A DNA stretch of 64,000 nt from Palsa-504 sp963744005 (lineage in GTDB: Bacteria > Actinomycetota > Actinomycetes > Streptosporangiales > Streptosporangiaceae), in contig CAVURU010000004.1 in the NCBI GenBank assembly GCA_963744005.1, positions 744,001 to 808,000 of the forward strand, given 5' to 3'. The notes below the pieces were generated by a model. It was given only the letters and a program-made list of their open reading frames with translations, was not told the DNA's origin and did no database searches. Both the position numbers and the translations under genes were made by a program. Positions 24,203-33,992 of the stretch are shown one piece after another. Each line of letters begins with the position of its first letter. Position 1 is the first letter of the stretch.

Positions 24203-24698
24203 CGGTCCGTCCCGCATCATCCACACGCCGCAGCTCGCTCTCCGCCCGCACTCTGGCGGGCGAGTGCATCTGGAAGCTCCTGACGTAGCCGTCGACCTGC
24301 ACACTCCCGGCCCCGAGCTGCTCCGCTGGGCCGCCGAGCTCCTGCACCGCGCCCGCCGCACCGTCAGCGGGCTCGACCAGGCGACCGTGACCGACTATCA
24401 GGTCTGCGTCCGGCCCCTGCCGGTAGACGGTCAGTCGATCGTAGGTCGCCTGGCCGGCGCCGAATGGCTGTACGTCGCCGTCACCCACAGCGGCGTCACC
24501 CTGGCCGCGCACCTGTCCCGCCTCATCGCCGCCGAGCTAGCCGACGTCCAGCTAGCCGACGATCAGCCTCGCCCCCAGCTCGCTGATGGCCAGCCTCGCC
24601 CCCAGCTCGCCGGCATTCAGCCTCGCGCCGAGCTCGCCCCCTACCGCCCGGCCCGCTTCATCAAGCCGCCGGCCACCGCCCCAGACCGGGCCAGCTGA
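23469..24698 (+). CDS. FAD-dependent D-amino-acid/glycine oxidase-like (DAO) oxidoreductase
   Basis: About 409 residues. The N-terminal dinucleotide motif is VVIGAGVLGAAVAARLAAAGLDVTLLEQD; PGRATSRWSFAWLNSN is the FAD-proximal segment of the DAO superfamily. Further on are GHVELATSEAEAAQL, the interior CCAGRWTPQVAAL motif, and a C-terminal substrate/FAD segment VCVRPLPVDGQSIVGRLAG. Such enzymes oxidise amines or amino acids with oxygen; the substrate is not deducible. The tail carries three 9-residue repeats (QPRPQLADG-like, 27-bp units at 24565-24645). ATG 23469 is preferred; GTG 23445 is an alternative start. The upstream HNH frame runs through it out of phase. Confidence 0.8.
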   Translation: MPRSCVVIGAGVLGAAVAARLAAAGLDVTLLEQDQPGRATSRWSFAWLNSNDKAPRAYHDLNHAGMQAWAELAPELDGSSWYRPTGHVELATSEAEAAQLAARVRRLAEWGYPGRLIDAAEAIALEPSLRLSWPAATAAWFPDEAYVLTEPLIERLIDDARAHGASILTGERGRVTALAPGRVHTAAGQVLAADEIVCCAGRWTPQVAALAALVGAAEPVPLVTWDTLGATPPGLAVLVGPVGSDGPSRIIHTPQLALRPHSGGRVHLEAPDVAVDLHTPGPELLRWAAELLHRARRTVSGLDQATVTDYQVCVRPLPVDGQSIVGRLAGAEWLYVAVTHSGVTLAAHLSRLIAAELADVQLADDQPRPQLADGQPRPQLAGIQPRAELAPYRPARFIKPPATAPDRAS

Positions 24699-24776
24699 AT
24701 CCTCCCGTGCCGCACGTTTTTAAATTCGTGCTATTATTACGTGCGTAAAAAGGGTTCAGCCGACAGGAGTCAGGTC

Positions 24777-25580
24777 ATGGCTAACACCGCCCCATCGACC
24801 CACTGCGCCGCCTGCGGACGCGAGCTTCCGTCCCAGCAAGTTCGGGGTAGAGTTCGTCTCTATTGCGATGCCGCATGCCGTAGCAGAGCCCGCCGGACCC
24901 GCGAGGCTGACCGTGTGATCGTTAACCTTAACTTGACAAGGCCCGTTCGTGAAGGCAACGTTGACAACGTGCCGAACAACCCGCTCGCCCCCACTGGGAC
25001 GACGCCCTCGCTGGCCCGGGTCATCGATGCCGCCCGGGTGGCCGTGGACGACGTGCCCGGTGAGGCCCAGCTGGGGCCGCTGCCCACCGTCGGAGTTATC
25101 CGGTCCCTGGCTCGAGTAGTCGAGGACGGGATGCGCGAGGCGGTGCAGCAGGCCCGGCAGGCCGGCCACACCTGGGCCGAGCTGGGCGAACTGCTCGGCA
25201 CGACCAGGCAGGCGGCCTTTCAGCGGTTCGGCCGCCCGCTCGATCCCAGGACAGGAGTTCCGATGGCCGAGCAGAGTCTGCCCGGAGCGGCCGAGCGCGC
25301 CAGCGCCTTGCTGGCCGACATCGCCGAACGGCGCTGGGATCAGGTCAGCGCCGGCTTCAACCCGCAGATGGCCGAAGCGCTGGACGCCGACGGCCTGGCT
25401 GCGGCCTGGGCTCACGTCGTCGGCACGGCCGGCGAGTACCAGGGCATGGGCGAGCCGGTGGTCCATCAGGCCGGCGACTTCACCGTCGTGAACGTGCCGC
25501 TGCAGTTCGAGGCGGCCGAGCTGACCGGCCGGGTCAGCTACGACCGGGCGGGTCAGGTCGCGGGCCTGTACTTCGTGTGA
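24777..25580 (+). CDS. Zinc-ribbon and DUF3887-like domain protein
   Basis: A 267-residue protein, ATG 24777 with AGGAG 7 nt upstream. The N-terminus has a four-cysteine ribbon (CAACGRELPSQQ...LYCDAACRSRARR). A middle helical region contains a helix-turn-helix-like segment, HTWAELGELLGTTRQAAFQRFGRPLD. The last 95 residues (ERASALLADIAERRWDQVSAGFNPQM to VSYDRAGQVAGLYFV) match the DUF3887 pattern, a small cone-shaped fold often placed next to or fused with alpha/beta hydrolases. Indeed the gene two places downstream encodes one. AT-rich DNA with TATTAT just upstream probably contains the promoter of a three-gene operon. The regulatory or sensing role is a guess. Confidence 0.65.
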   Translation: MANTAPSTHCAACGRELPSQQVRGRVRLYCDAACRSRARRTREADRVIVNLNLTRPVREGNVDNVPNNPLAPTGTTPSLARVIDAARVAVDDVPGEAQLGPLPTVGVIRSLARVVEDGMREAVQQARQAGHTWAELGELLGTTRQAAFQRFGRPLDPRTGVPMAEQSLPGAAERASALLADIAERRWDQVSAGFNPQMAEALDADGLAAAWAHVVGTAGEYQGMGEPVVHQAGDFTVVNVPLQFEAAELTGRVSYDRAGQVAGLYFV

Positions 25581-25592
25581 GAGGAGCTGGCC

Positions 25593-25949
25593 ATGGCCAG
25601 GCTGATAGTGGACGGTCCCGATCTCGTCGTTGGCTTGTCGTGGCTGGAGAAGCTGGGTGCTTTCCGCGGTAACGTGCGCGTCCCGCTGAGCGCGGTCCGC
25701 GGCGCCGTGGCTGATCCGGAGCCCTGGTCTGCTCTGCGCGGTGTCCGCTCGCCCGGCACGGGCATCCCCGGGGTCATCGCCTTGGGGCCCCGCCACTACC
25801 CAGGCGGCCGGGACTTTGCCGCCCTGCACGGTCGCGGGCCCGCGGTCCGGGTCGATCTGGACGGCCAGGCCAGCTACGCCCGGCTGGTCGTCTCGGTCCC
25901 CGACACCGAGATCGCGGTGGCCGCCATCCACGCGGCCACCGGGGTTTAG
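25593..25949 (+). CDS. Small hypothetical protein, possibly PH-like
   Basis: A 118-residue protein, 12 bp after the preceding stop with GAGAGGAG upstream, so clearly in the same operon. The sequence begins RLIVDGPDLVVGLSWLEKLGAF and VRVPLSAVRGAVADPEPWSALRGVR. It reads as an all-beta protein with one C-terminal helix (VPDTEIAVAAIHAAT), similar in pattern to small bacterial PH-like proteins of actinomycetes. No signal or membrane segment is present. I do not know its function. Confidence 0.65.
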   Translation: MARLIVDGPDLVVGLSWLEKLGAFRGNVRVPLSAVRGAVADPEPWSALRGVRSPGTGIPGVIALGPRHYPGGRDFAALHGRGPAVRVDLDGQASYARLVVSVPDTEIAVAAIHAATGV

Positions 25950-25951
25950 TC

Positions 25952-27097
25952 ATGCTTCCGCGCCAGGTCACGTTCCTGAGCTGCGCCGCTCTGGGTTGCG
26001 CCTGCCTGCTGTCGGCGTGCGCCCAGGCCGCCAGCTCGGCTCAGGCCGCTGGTTCGTCCCCGAGCCCTGGTTCGTCTCTGAGCAGCGCCGGATCATCCTC
26101 GGCTGCGCAGGCCGCCTGGGTCGACCAGCCGGTCACCTTCCAGGCTGGCGGGGTGACCGTCTACGCCACCTACCGTCACCCGGCCGCCACCCCGGCCCAG
26201 CGGTTGCCGGCGGTCCTGCTCATCGCGGGCAGCGGGCCGACCGACCGGAACGGCAACAGCAAGGACCTCGCGGGTTCGATCGGCACCTTGCAGACCCTGG
26301 CCGGGTGGCTCTCCTCGGACGGGGTGGCCAGCCTCCGCTACGACAAGCTCGGCAGCGGGCAGACCGGCCTGGGGCCCTACACCAGCAAGCCGGACAGCAT
26401 CGGCATCACGCCCTTCGAACAGGAGGCCGCCGCCGCGCTGCGGTTCCTGGCCCAGCAGCCCGGCGTGAACTCCGGCCAGCTGGGCGTCATGGGTCACAGT
26501 GAAGGCGCCTTGTTCGCCCTGCTCCTGGCCGACGGGATGACCGGCGGGACCGGCAGCGCTCCGCCGGTCCACGCGCTCGGCCTGCTCGAGCCGCTCAGCG
26601 TCCGCTACCTGGACGTCATCGCCACCCAGATCGACGGCCAGGTCGCCGCGGCCCAGCGGGCCGGGCAGCTCAGCGCGGCCCAGGCCACCAGCCTGACCAG
26701 TTCGCTGACCGCGGCCATCAAGCAGCTCCGGGCCGACGGCACCGTGCCGTCCGGCCTGCCGGCCGCGCTGTCCAGCGTGCTCAGCCCGGCCACCGCGCTG
26801 TTCTTGTCCCAGGCCGACCGCTATGACCCGGCCAGCCTGGCCGCCCAGCTCCCGGGCGGCACACCCGTCCTGGTCAGCTGCAGCAACGCCGACACCCAGG
26901 TCAGCTGCGCTGAGGTCCAGCACCTGCGCGGCGGCCTGGCTCAGTCGGAGGCCAAGACCGACTTCGTGTCCCTGACCGGGGTCGATCACGTGCTGAAGCA
27001 AGACCCGACCGGCGCGACGGTCAACGAGACCAAGCCGCTGCCATTCTCACCCCAGCTCCAGCAGGCCCTGCGCAGCTTCGTCCAGCAGAACCTGTAA
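25952..27097 (+). CDS. Alpha/beta-hydrolase lipoprotein
   Basis: A 381-residue exported enzyme. The signal peptide ends in lipobox LLSAC (cysteine near residue 22), followed by a Ser/Gly-rich spacer of about 35 residues. The catalytic domain shows the oxyanion strand VLLIAGSGPTDRNGNS, the nucleophile elbow GHSEG, a late acidic residue, and VDHVLK with the catalytic histidine near the end. This arrangement belongs to the family often fused to DUF3887 in Firmicutes; here the DUF3887-like part is encoded two genes upstream, 2 bp after the intervening gene. Substrate unknown, probably an extracellular ester or acyl compound. The short hairpin GCCGCC/GGCGGC at 27120-27134 follows the gene. Confidence 0.82.
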   Translation: MLPRQVTFLSCAALGCACLLSACAQAASSAQAAGSSPSPGSSLSSAGSSSAAQAAWVDQPVTFQAGGVTVYATYRHPAATPAQRLPAVLLIAGSGPTDRNGNSKDLAGSIGTLQTLAGWLSSDGVASLRYDKLGSGQTGLGPYTSKPDSIGITPFEQEAAAALRFLAQQPGVNSGQLGVMGHSEGALFALLLADGMTGGTGSAPPVHALGLLEPLSVRYLDVIATQIDGQVAAAQRAGQLSAAQATSLTSSLTAAIKQLRADGTVPSGLPAALSSVLSPATALFLSQADRYDPASLAAQLPGGTPVLVSCSNADTQVSCAEVQHLRGGLAQSEAKTDFVSLTGVDHVLKQDPTGATVNETKPLPFSPQLQQALRSFVQQNL

Positions 27098-27147
27098 CCC
27101 GGAAATGGCTGGCCTGCGAGCCGCCGCAGGCGGCACAGTAGGCAACC

Positions 27148-27747
27148 ATGACCGACACTTCTGCTCCAGGTTCCGGCCGGTCGGCTGGCACGGGCGCCCG
27201 GCCGACCCGCCGGGACCTGGAGGCGGCCCGGGACCGGATTCTCCCCGATGTGCTTCCCGAGCCCGGGGCGCCCTTCCGGGTCTTGTTCTGCGGCATCAAC
27301 CCGGGGCTGTACTCGGCCGCGACCGGCTGGCATTTCGCCCGGCCCGGCAACCGTTTCTGGCCTGCTCTGCACCTGTCCGGGTTCACCCCGCGGCGTTTCG
27401 CTCCCAGTGAGCAGGACCTGCTCCCCGGGCTCGGCCTGGGTATCACCAACCTGGTCGAGCGGGCCACCGCGCAGGCGGCTGAGCTGTCCGGCGCCGAGCT
27501 CAAGGCCGGCCGCGAGCACCTGGCCGACCTGGCGGACCGGCACCGGCCGCGCATCATCGCCATCGCCGGCGTCACCGCCTACCGCACCGCGTTCGGCCAG
27601 CCCGGGGCGGCCGCCGGGCCGCAGCCGGACTCACTCGGGCCCGCCCGGCTGTGGGTCGTCCCCAATCCCAGCGGTCTCAACGCCCATGCAACGCTACCCT
27701 CGCTGGCTGCTGACCTGCGGAAACTGCTCGAGGCGCTGGAGGAGTAA
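27148..27747 (+). CDS. mug: G/U mismatch-specific DNA glycosylase (Mug/TDG family)
   Basis: A 199-residue protein. The active-site motif GINPGLYSA (N51 activates water) and the DNA-intercalation loop NPSGLNAH are both present, which distinguishes the Mug/TDG branch of uracil-DNA glycosylases. Other family landmarks are HFARPGNRFWPAL and LGITNLVERAT. The enzyme removes uracil, ethenocytosine or related bases opposite guanine and starts base-excision repair. The first 20 residues are a disordered Gly/Ser/Pro extension, as in many actinomycetes. It stands alone downstream of the hydrolase operon. Confidence 0.9.
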   Translation: MTDTSAPGSGRSAGTGARPTRRDLEAARDRILPDVLPEPGAPFRVLFCGINPGLYSAATGWHFARPGNRFWPALHLSGFTPRRFAPSEQDLLPGLGLGITNLVERATAQAAELSGAELKAGREHLADLADRHRPRIIAIAGVTAYRTAFGQPGAAAGPQPDSLGPARLWVVPNPSGLNAHATLPSLAADLRKLLEALEE

Positions 27748-27920
27748 CAAAGTCTTCGGAGTCCGATGACAGTGGCAAAACCTCGCCTGAGAGAAATGCT
27801 CGACCGTGCAGGTGGGGTAGCCCCTAATAAGCAAGAGCTATGCGGCTTCATCCGCCCGTGACAGCCAGCCGGTTTAAGCTACTCTGATGCTTAGGTGTGG
27901 CTAAGCAGGCAGGTGGAACA
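27748..27920 (+). other. Short intergenic region with a possible 31-codon ORF
   Basis: Less GC-rich than the surroundings. An ATG at 27766 with CGGAG 5 nt upstream opens a 31-codon frame ending at 27861 (MTVAKPRLREMLDRAGGVAP...). Nothing in it is recognisable. The rest presumably holds the promoter of the next gene, whose ribosome site AGGTGG lies at the right edge. Confidence 0.3.
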
Positions 27921-28426
27921 GTGGTTTTCTGGAAGAAAAAAAACGCCGCCTTACGGGCGTAAATTTCTCCACACCCCTCATCGGCGGAGGTGCAAGCTGG
28001 GAGGGCACATCTGATGAACGCGAAGTGCGGGCGAGGAGCGAACGCGCTGATGCATTCACCGCGCTATGGACGCTTGTGCAGGACGCTCACATCGGGCTTA
28101 GGAATGATTTCGACAGGGTCGATGAACTGTCCGACGTCCATCGGCAGCTCAACGTCCTGCTGATCCAGCAAGCGCCAGCCCTTGAGGCGGCTGATGTCGT
28201 GCTGGCCCAGGACTTTCTTTCCGCCCTGGGAAAGTTCATCATTCTGCTCCGGCCAGCTACTGGGGAAGAAGCAGCTCGAGTACGCGGTGAAATATACGAC
28301 ACTATGGGCCCCGCTTTTCAAGGTGAAGAGCTTGCGGAACTGGCTGGGTCTTATGCGCAAGTAGAGGCTCTTAACGAGTCGCTTAAGCAGCGTTACCGCT
28401 CCATTGTTTTCGGCGAGGACTCGTAA
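27921..28426 (+). CDS. Hypothetical protein requiring a -1 frameshift at an A-run
   Basis: The best start is GTG 27921, with AGGTGG 4 nt upstream. Read straight, it gives MVFWKKKNAALRA and stops. One base back, the frame is open from the A-run to 28426 and contains no start codon before GTG 28025. It encodes a coherent protein: RRLTGVNFSTPLIGGGASWEG, then a helical region (DAFTALWTLVQDAHIGLRNDFDRVDELSDV, PATGEEAARVRGEIYDTMGPAF). The bases at the switch are A AAA AAC in zero-frame phase (27938-27944), exactly a -1 slippery heptamer. Either programmed -1 frameshifting occurs or one A is spurious. Codon use is less GC-rich than neighbours. Function unknown. Confidence 0.5.
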
Positions 28427-28783
28427 GAACTAAAGTGCGAATCCAGCGGTCTTAGAGCTCATCACTGGTCTGCGAAGGGATTAACAGAAAGAGGCGACAA
28501 GGGTACTGACCCCCCTGCTGAGCGGCCTGAACGCTCACGGGCCACTGCAGACCCTGGCCGACGCGTTCGCCGAGGTGCGCGTGACCGCCCACCTGGCGCC
28601 GCCCGGGGGAGGGCCGGGACCCGGTTTCCCGTCCTGACCCCGGTCCTCTCCCGAGGAGCGGACCAATCCGTGGCCGTCGTGGGAGTGTCCGGCGGGGCCT
28701 GCGCTAACGATCTTTGAAAAGATTTCTCCAGCGGGTCCGGAGACCATCCGACCGCGGTCCGGGGAGAGGGAGCGGGAACGCGA
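28427..28783 (+). other. Intergenic region with a coding-like remnant
   Basis: No complete gene. Positions 28502-28637 read as a coding-like segment (LTPLLSGLNAHGPLQTLADAFAEVRVTAHLAPP) ending in a stop but lacking a start or ribosome site; it looks like the C-terminal scrap of a lost gene that I cannot identify. A small inverted repeat ATCTTT/AAAGAT lies near 28710, just before the DUF202 operon, where its promoter is expected. Confidence 0.35.
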
Positions 28784-29215
28784 ATGACCGATCCGGGCAA
28801 GCAGCCCAGCAAGGACCAGCCCAGCAAGGACCAGCCCAGCCACGATCAGGCCGGCCACGACGAGCCGGGCGACGACGGCACCGAGCCTGATCCCCGGTTC
28901 ACGTTCGCCAACGAGCGCACCTTCCTGGCCTGGAGCCGCACCGCGCTGGCCCTGGTCGTCGCGGGCCTGGGCGTGGTGCAGCTGCTGCCGCCGTTCCCCG
29001 GCGTGCCGTGGGGACGTCATACCCTCGGCATCCCGCTCATCGTGTTCGGTGCCATCGTGGCCGTCACCGCCTACATCGAATGGGCCCAGAGCCAGCGGGC
29101 CATGCGTCACGGCCGCCCGCTGCCGCGCTCGGTGATGCCGGTCATCATGACCGTGGTCATCGCGGCCATGGCCGTCCTGGCCGCCATCGTGGTCCTGGCC
29201 TCGGCGCTGCGGTGA
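28784..29215 (+). CDS. DUF202 (YidH-like) membrane protein
   Basis: A 143-residue protein. The first 40 residues are hydrophilic and repetitive (KDQPSKDQPSHDQAGHD). Then comes the DUF202 signature FTFANERTFLAWSRTALALVVAGLGVVQL, followed by three membrane helices in total (about 58-76, 85-103, 118-141). DUF202 proteins are small inner-membrane proteins of unknown role; the ERTFLAW(S/T)RTAL motif is diagnostic. The stop overlaps the start of a second DUF202 gene (GTGA). Confidence 0.85.
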   Translation: MTDPGKQPSKDQPSKDQPSHDQAGHDEPGDDGTEPDPRFTFANERTFLAWSRTALALVVAGLGVVQLLPPFPGVPWGRHTLGIPLIVFGAIVAVTAYIEWAQSQRAMRHGRPLPRSVMPVIMTVVIAAMAVLAAIVVLASALR

Positions 29216-29595
29216 GCACCCCCGACGGCCGGCCCGGCCCCGGCCAGCCCAACCCCGGCGAACCCGACCCCGGCCGTGATCCCCGCGCCCGCGCGCCCCG
29301 GCCACACCACGGCTTCCCCTTGCACCGCACGCCCGCCGCCGATCCGCCCCCCGATCCCGGCCTGGCCCGGGAGCGGACCTCACTGGCCTGGACCCGCACC
29401 GCCATCTCGTTCGCCGCGGTGGGTGGTGTGGTCCTGAGGCGGGACATCATCCCGGGCCTGATCCTGCTGGCCGTCAGCCCGGCCATCTGGCAGCTGGGCC
29501 GTCTGGCCTATCGGCGCCAGAACCGCCTCATCCTGCTCACCGGTACGGTGGTCGCCGTGGCGGTAGTCTCCCTGATCGTCTCCCTCGCCGGCTGA
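29212..29595 (+). CDS. Second DUF202 membrane protein
   Basis: A 127-residue partner of the preceding gene, coupled by a 4-bp GTGA overlap. A Pro/Gly-rich N-terminus of about 55 residues leads into LARERTSLAWTRTAISFAAVGGVVLRR, the DUF202 motif. Two further helices follow (IPGLILLAVSPAIWQLG and LILLTGTVVAVAVVSLIVSLA). Paired, coupled DUF202 genes are common in actinomycetes and suggest a hetero-oligomer. Function unknown. Confidence 0.85.
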   Translation: MSTPDGRPGPGQPNPGEPDPGRDPRARAPRPHHGFPLHRTPAADPPPDPGLARERTSLAWTRTAISFAAVGGVVLRRDIIPGLILLAVSPAIWQLGRLAYRRQNRLILLTGTVVAVAVVSLIVSLAG

Positions 29596-29819
29596 CCAGA
29601 CGCATCGCCTGACTAGACACACCGACTGACCCGCCTGGTCCGCCAGCGGCCGCACCGAGCCGGCGCTGTCCATTACCCGCCGGCCGGGCGCCGCATTACC
29701 AGCTAGCCAGCCGCCATGAATCCCTTTTGCCGCCATCCGCGTTAAGTAACGATGGCGTATCGGCGAATTCTGGCGTGTCGCTCGCGGATAAATCACCCAC
29801 CTCGGGCAGAATAGAAGAA

Positions 29820-29850
29820 GGCCCCCTCCACGTATGAGATGGAGGGGGCC
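29820..29850. terminator. Perfect 11-bp stem hairpin
   Basis: GGCCCCCTCCA (29820-29830) pairs perfectly with TGGAGGGGGCC (29840-29850) around a 9-nt loop. On the minus strand the stem is followed by a T-rich tract (TTCTTCTATTCT), so as a Rho-independent terminator it works best leftward. On the plus strand only two T follow. It lies 225 bp after the DUF202 pair and may insulate the region in both directions. Confidence 0.7.
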
Positions 29851-30081
29851 TTACTGGTCGCGCGGGCCAGATCGCCCGGTTGCCCGGTCTACCTGGCGCT
29901 GCGCGCCCGCCCGCCGGGGCCGTGCACCCGCTCCAGGAGACAGTTCCCCAGCCCCTGCCGCGTCCCGGAGTTGCCTCCGGGCGGTGCCCGTTTCCAAACG
30001 GTGAAGGTATTTCTACGCCCCATTGCCGTCGTCCGCAAGAGAATTAACGGACCAATTTTCCACCTTTTCCCAGCCCACACG

Positions 30082-30165
30082 ATATCCACAGAACCTCTCC
30101 TGGTTATCCGCATCTAGCTGCAGTTATCCACCGGGAAATGCACAACTCATCCACAGTTATCTCCC
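30082..30165 (+). promoter_or_regulatory. Array of DnaA-box-like sites with helical phasing
   Basis: Four 9-mers each differ by one base from TTATCCACA, all in the same orientation: ATATCCACA (30082), TTATCCGCA (30104), TTATCCACC (30124) and TCATCCACA (30147). A weaker fifth, TTATCTCCC, is at 30157. Spacings of 22, 20 and 23 bp put them on one face of the helix. No dnaA or dnaN gene is nearby, so this is unlikely to be the chromosomal oriC. It could titrate DnaA or regulate a promoter. Confidence 0.5.
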
Positions 30166-30578
30166 GGCCACCGTAATACGCCGGTACCAGTCCGATGGTG
30201 CCCACCGGGATCGAGGCGATGGCATCCAGCGACGGGCGATGCGCGACAGCGATGACAACCAGGCGCCGCCCCCGTCTGACTCAGCGGGAGCCGGTGGGGC
30301 TACCCCCCGGCCAGCTCGGTGGGCAGCACCATCGGCACCGGCCGCCGTGCTCCCTACGGTGGAAAACGAGCAGAAAAACCGGACGGAAAGCAAGGGGCGG
30401 ACAACGGTGGCGGTCGTGAGCATGAAGCGAACCAGGTCGACAGGGCTGACCGCCCTCGCTGGGCTGATGCTGCTGGCCGCCGCCATCGTGATGATGGCCT
30501 GTGCCGCCCCGCGGGCGCACGCCGGGCCGACGGCCCGGCCGGCCTCGGTGACCCGCAGCCAGCTGGCCGCCTGGGTCG

Positions 30579-32759
<2,181 letters not shown>

Positions 32760-32883
32760 GTTACCCAGGGCCGCCCGAAAGGTCCGCTCCGGCCCGGTCC
32801 CTGCCACCAGGCCGCCCCGGCCTGCCGTCCAGAAGACAGCCCGGCCTGCCGCCCAGAAGACAGCACAGTGCCATAATGACGGG

Positions 32884-33189
32884 ATGTCACGACGGATCGT
32901 CACTCCGGCCATCATCGTCGGCGGCGTCATCGCAGGCGGGGTCGTTGCCGCGCGCGTCATGGGCTACAAGCTCGGCGGCAACGTGGTCGTCCGGTGCCGC
33001 CAGGGCCACGTGTTCACCACCGTGTGGATCCCCGGCGTGAAACTCAAGGAAATCGACCTGGTCGTGGCCCGGATCCAGTACTGCCCGGTCGGCAAGCACT
33101 GGAGCCTGGTCGTCCCGGTGCGCGAGAAGGATCTGACCGACGGCGAGCGCGAGTTCGCCGCCCAGCACCACGACGTGCCCGTCCCCTGA
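32884..33189 (+). CDS. Small membrane-anchored zinc-ribbon-like protein
   Basis: A 101-residue protein, divergent from glgX. One N-terminal membrane segment (VTPAIIVGGVIAGGVVAARVMG) is followed by a compact domain with VVRCRQGHVFTTVWIPGVKLKEIDL and RIQYCPVGKHWSLVVPV. Two cysteines and two histidines could bind zinc. Similar short proteins are widespread in actinomycetes without known function. A GC-rich hairpin follows at 33224-33254. Confidence 0.7.
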   Translation: MSRRIVTPAIIVGGVIAGGVVAARVMGYKLGGNVVVRCRQGHVFTTVWIPGVKLKEIDLVVARIQYCPVGKHWSLVVPVREKDLTDGEREFAAQHHDVPVP

Positions 33190-33223
33190 CCCGCCGCCGC
33201 GTTTCCTGACTCATCCTTTCCTT

Positions 33224-33254
33224 GCCGCCCGCCCCAGGCACCAGGCCGGGCGGC
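33224..33254 (+). terminator. Hairpin after the small membrane protein gene
   Basis: GCCGCCCG (33224-33231) pairs with CGGGCGGC (33247-33254) around a 15-nt loop and is followed by GCGTTTCCT. It lies 35 bp after the stop of the small membrane protein gene and before the sigma-factor gene, a plausible position for termination. The T tract is weak, as is usual in such GC-rich genomes. Confidence 0.45.
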
Positions 33255-33395
33255 GCGTTTCCTGCTGCCCGCACGGCACATCCAGGCCGGCGGTCGCGAT
33301 CACGTCCCGTTCGGGCAGGTTACAGCGGGCCAGAATTTTCCTAAGCTTTTCTTGATCGTGACCCATCCATCCGTGCGCTGGCCCCGAAGGTGCTT

Positions 33396-33992
33396 ATGGA
33401 CCCGAACGATTCGGATGCACCCCGGTCCTTGCCGGCGACTGCGGATAGGAGGGGAGAGCAGGATCTCGACGACCTGCTTGTCCACGTGGCACGTGGCGAC
33501 CAGGATGCATTTGAGGCGCTGTATGACCGGATGGTCGGTCCGGTGTACGGCGTCATCCGCAGGGTTCTTCGCGATCCGTCGCAGTCCGAGGAGGTGGCCC
33601 AGGAAGTACTCCTCGAGGTGTGGCGGACCGCGACGCGGTTCGACCCGGCCTTGGGTGGCGCGGCGACGTGGGTGACGACCATCGCCCACCGCCGCGCCAT
33701 CGACCGTGTTCGTTCCGCGGTCGCCGCCGCCAACCGCGAAGCCAAGAACGCCGATGTCACTACGCCCCACGATGAGGTCGCCGAAGCAGTGGAAGCTAGC
33801 CTGGACCGCGAGCGGGTCCGGCGCTGCCTGGACGGGCTCACCGAGATCCAGCGGGAGTCGATCACCCTGGCCTACTACGGCGGGCACAGCTACCGCCAGG
33901 TGTCCGAGCTGCTCAACGTGACGCTCGGCGCGATCAAGACCAGGATCCGCGACGGCCTGATCCGGCTGCGCGACTGCCTGGGGGTGAGCTGA
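33396..33992 (+). CDS. sigK: ECF sigma factor, SigK type
   Basis: A 198-residue ECF sigma factor. Region 2 contains GDQDAFEALYDRMVGPVYGVIRRVLRDPSQSEEVAQEVLLEVWRTATRFDP; region 4 contains LDGLTEIQRESITLAYYGGHSYRQVSELLNVTLGAIKTRIRDGLIRLRDCL. This matches the SigK group, which is paired with the anti-sigma factor RskA. ATG 33396 with GAAGG 5 nt upstream is preferred to the GTG at 33390. The stop overlaps the rskA-like start (TGATG), so both are co-translated. In this group the sigma factor is released when RskA is degraded by stepwise proteolysis. Confidence 0.9.
   Translation: MDPNDSDAPRSLPATADRRGEQDLDDLLVHVARGDQDAFEALYDRMVGPVYGVIRRVLRDPSQSEEVAQEVLLEVWRTATRFDPALGGAATWVTTIAHRRAIDRVRSAVAAANREAKNADVTTPHDEVAEAVEASLDRERVRRCLDGLTEIQRESITLAYYGGHSYRQVSELLNVTLGAIKTRIRDGLIRLRDCLGVS

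Larger units (their letters stand above)
29596..30415. other. 820-bp non-coding region with hairpin and DnaA-box-like array
   Basis: No supportable gene. From left to right it holds a spacer, a very strong hairpin at 29820-29850, an AT-richer stretch, and four to five DnaA-box-like sites at 30082-30165. Then comes GC-rich DNA leading to the small secreted protein gene. Open frames here have non-coding composition. It is the largest apparently non-coding block in the window. Confidence 0.6.

Noticed and set aside
24700..24776. Hairpin terminator after the FAD oxidoreductase (GCACGTTTTT ... GTGCGTAAAAA)
   Set aside because: The two arms are not inverse complements in the correct order, so no stem forms; the AT-rich stretch is more likely a promoter.
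30056..30165. Chromosomal replication origin (oriC)
   Set aside because: DnaA-box-like sites are present, but dnaA, dnaN, recF and rpmH are absent from the window and the cluster is small; kept only as a DnaA-box array.
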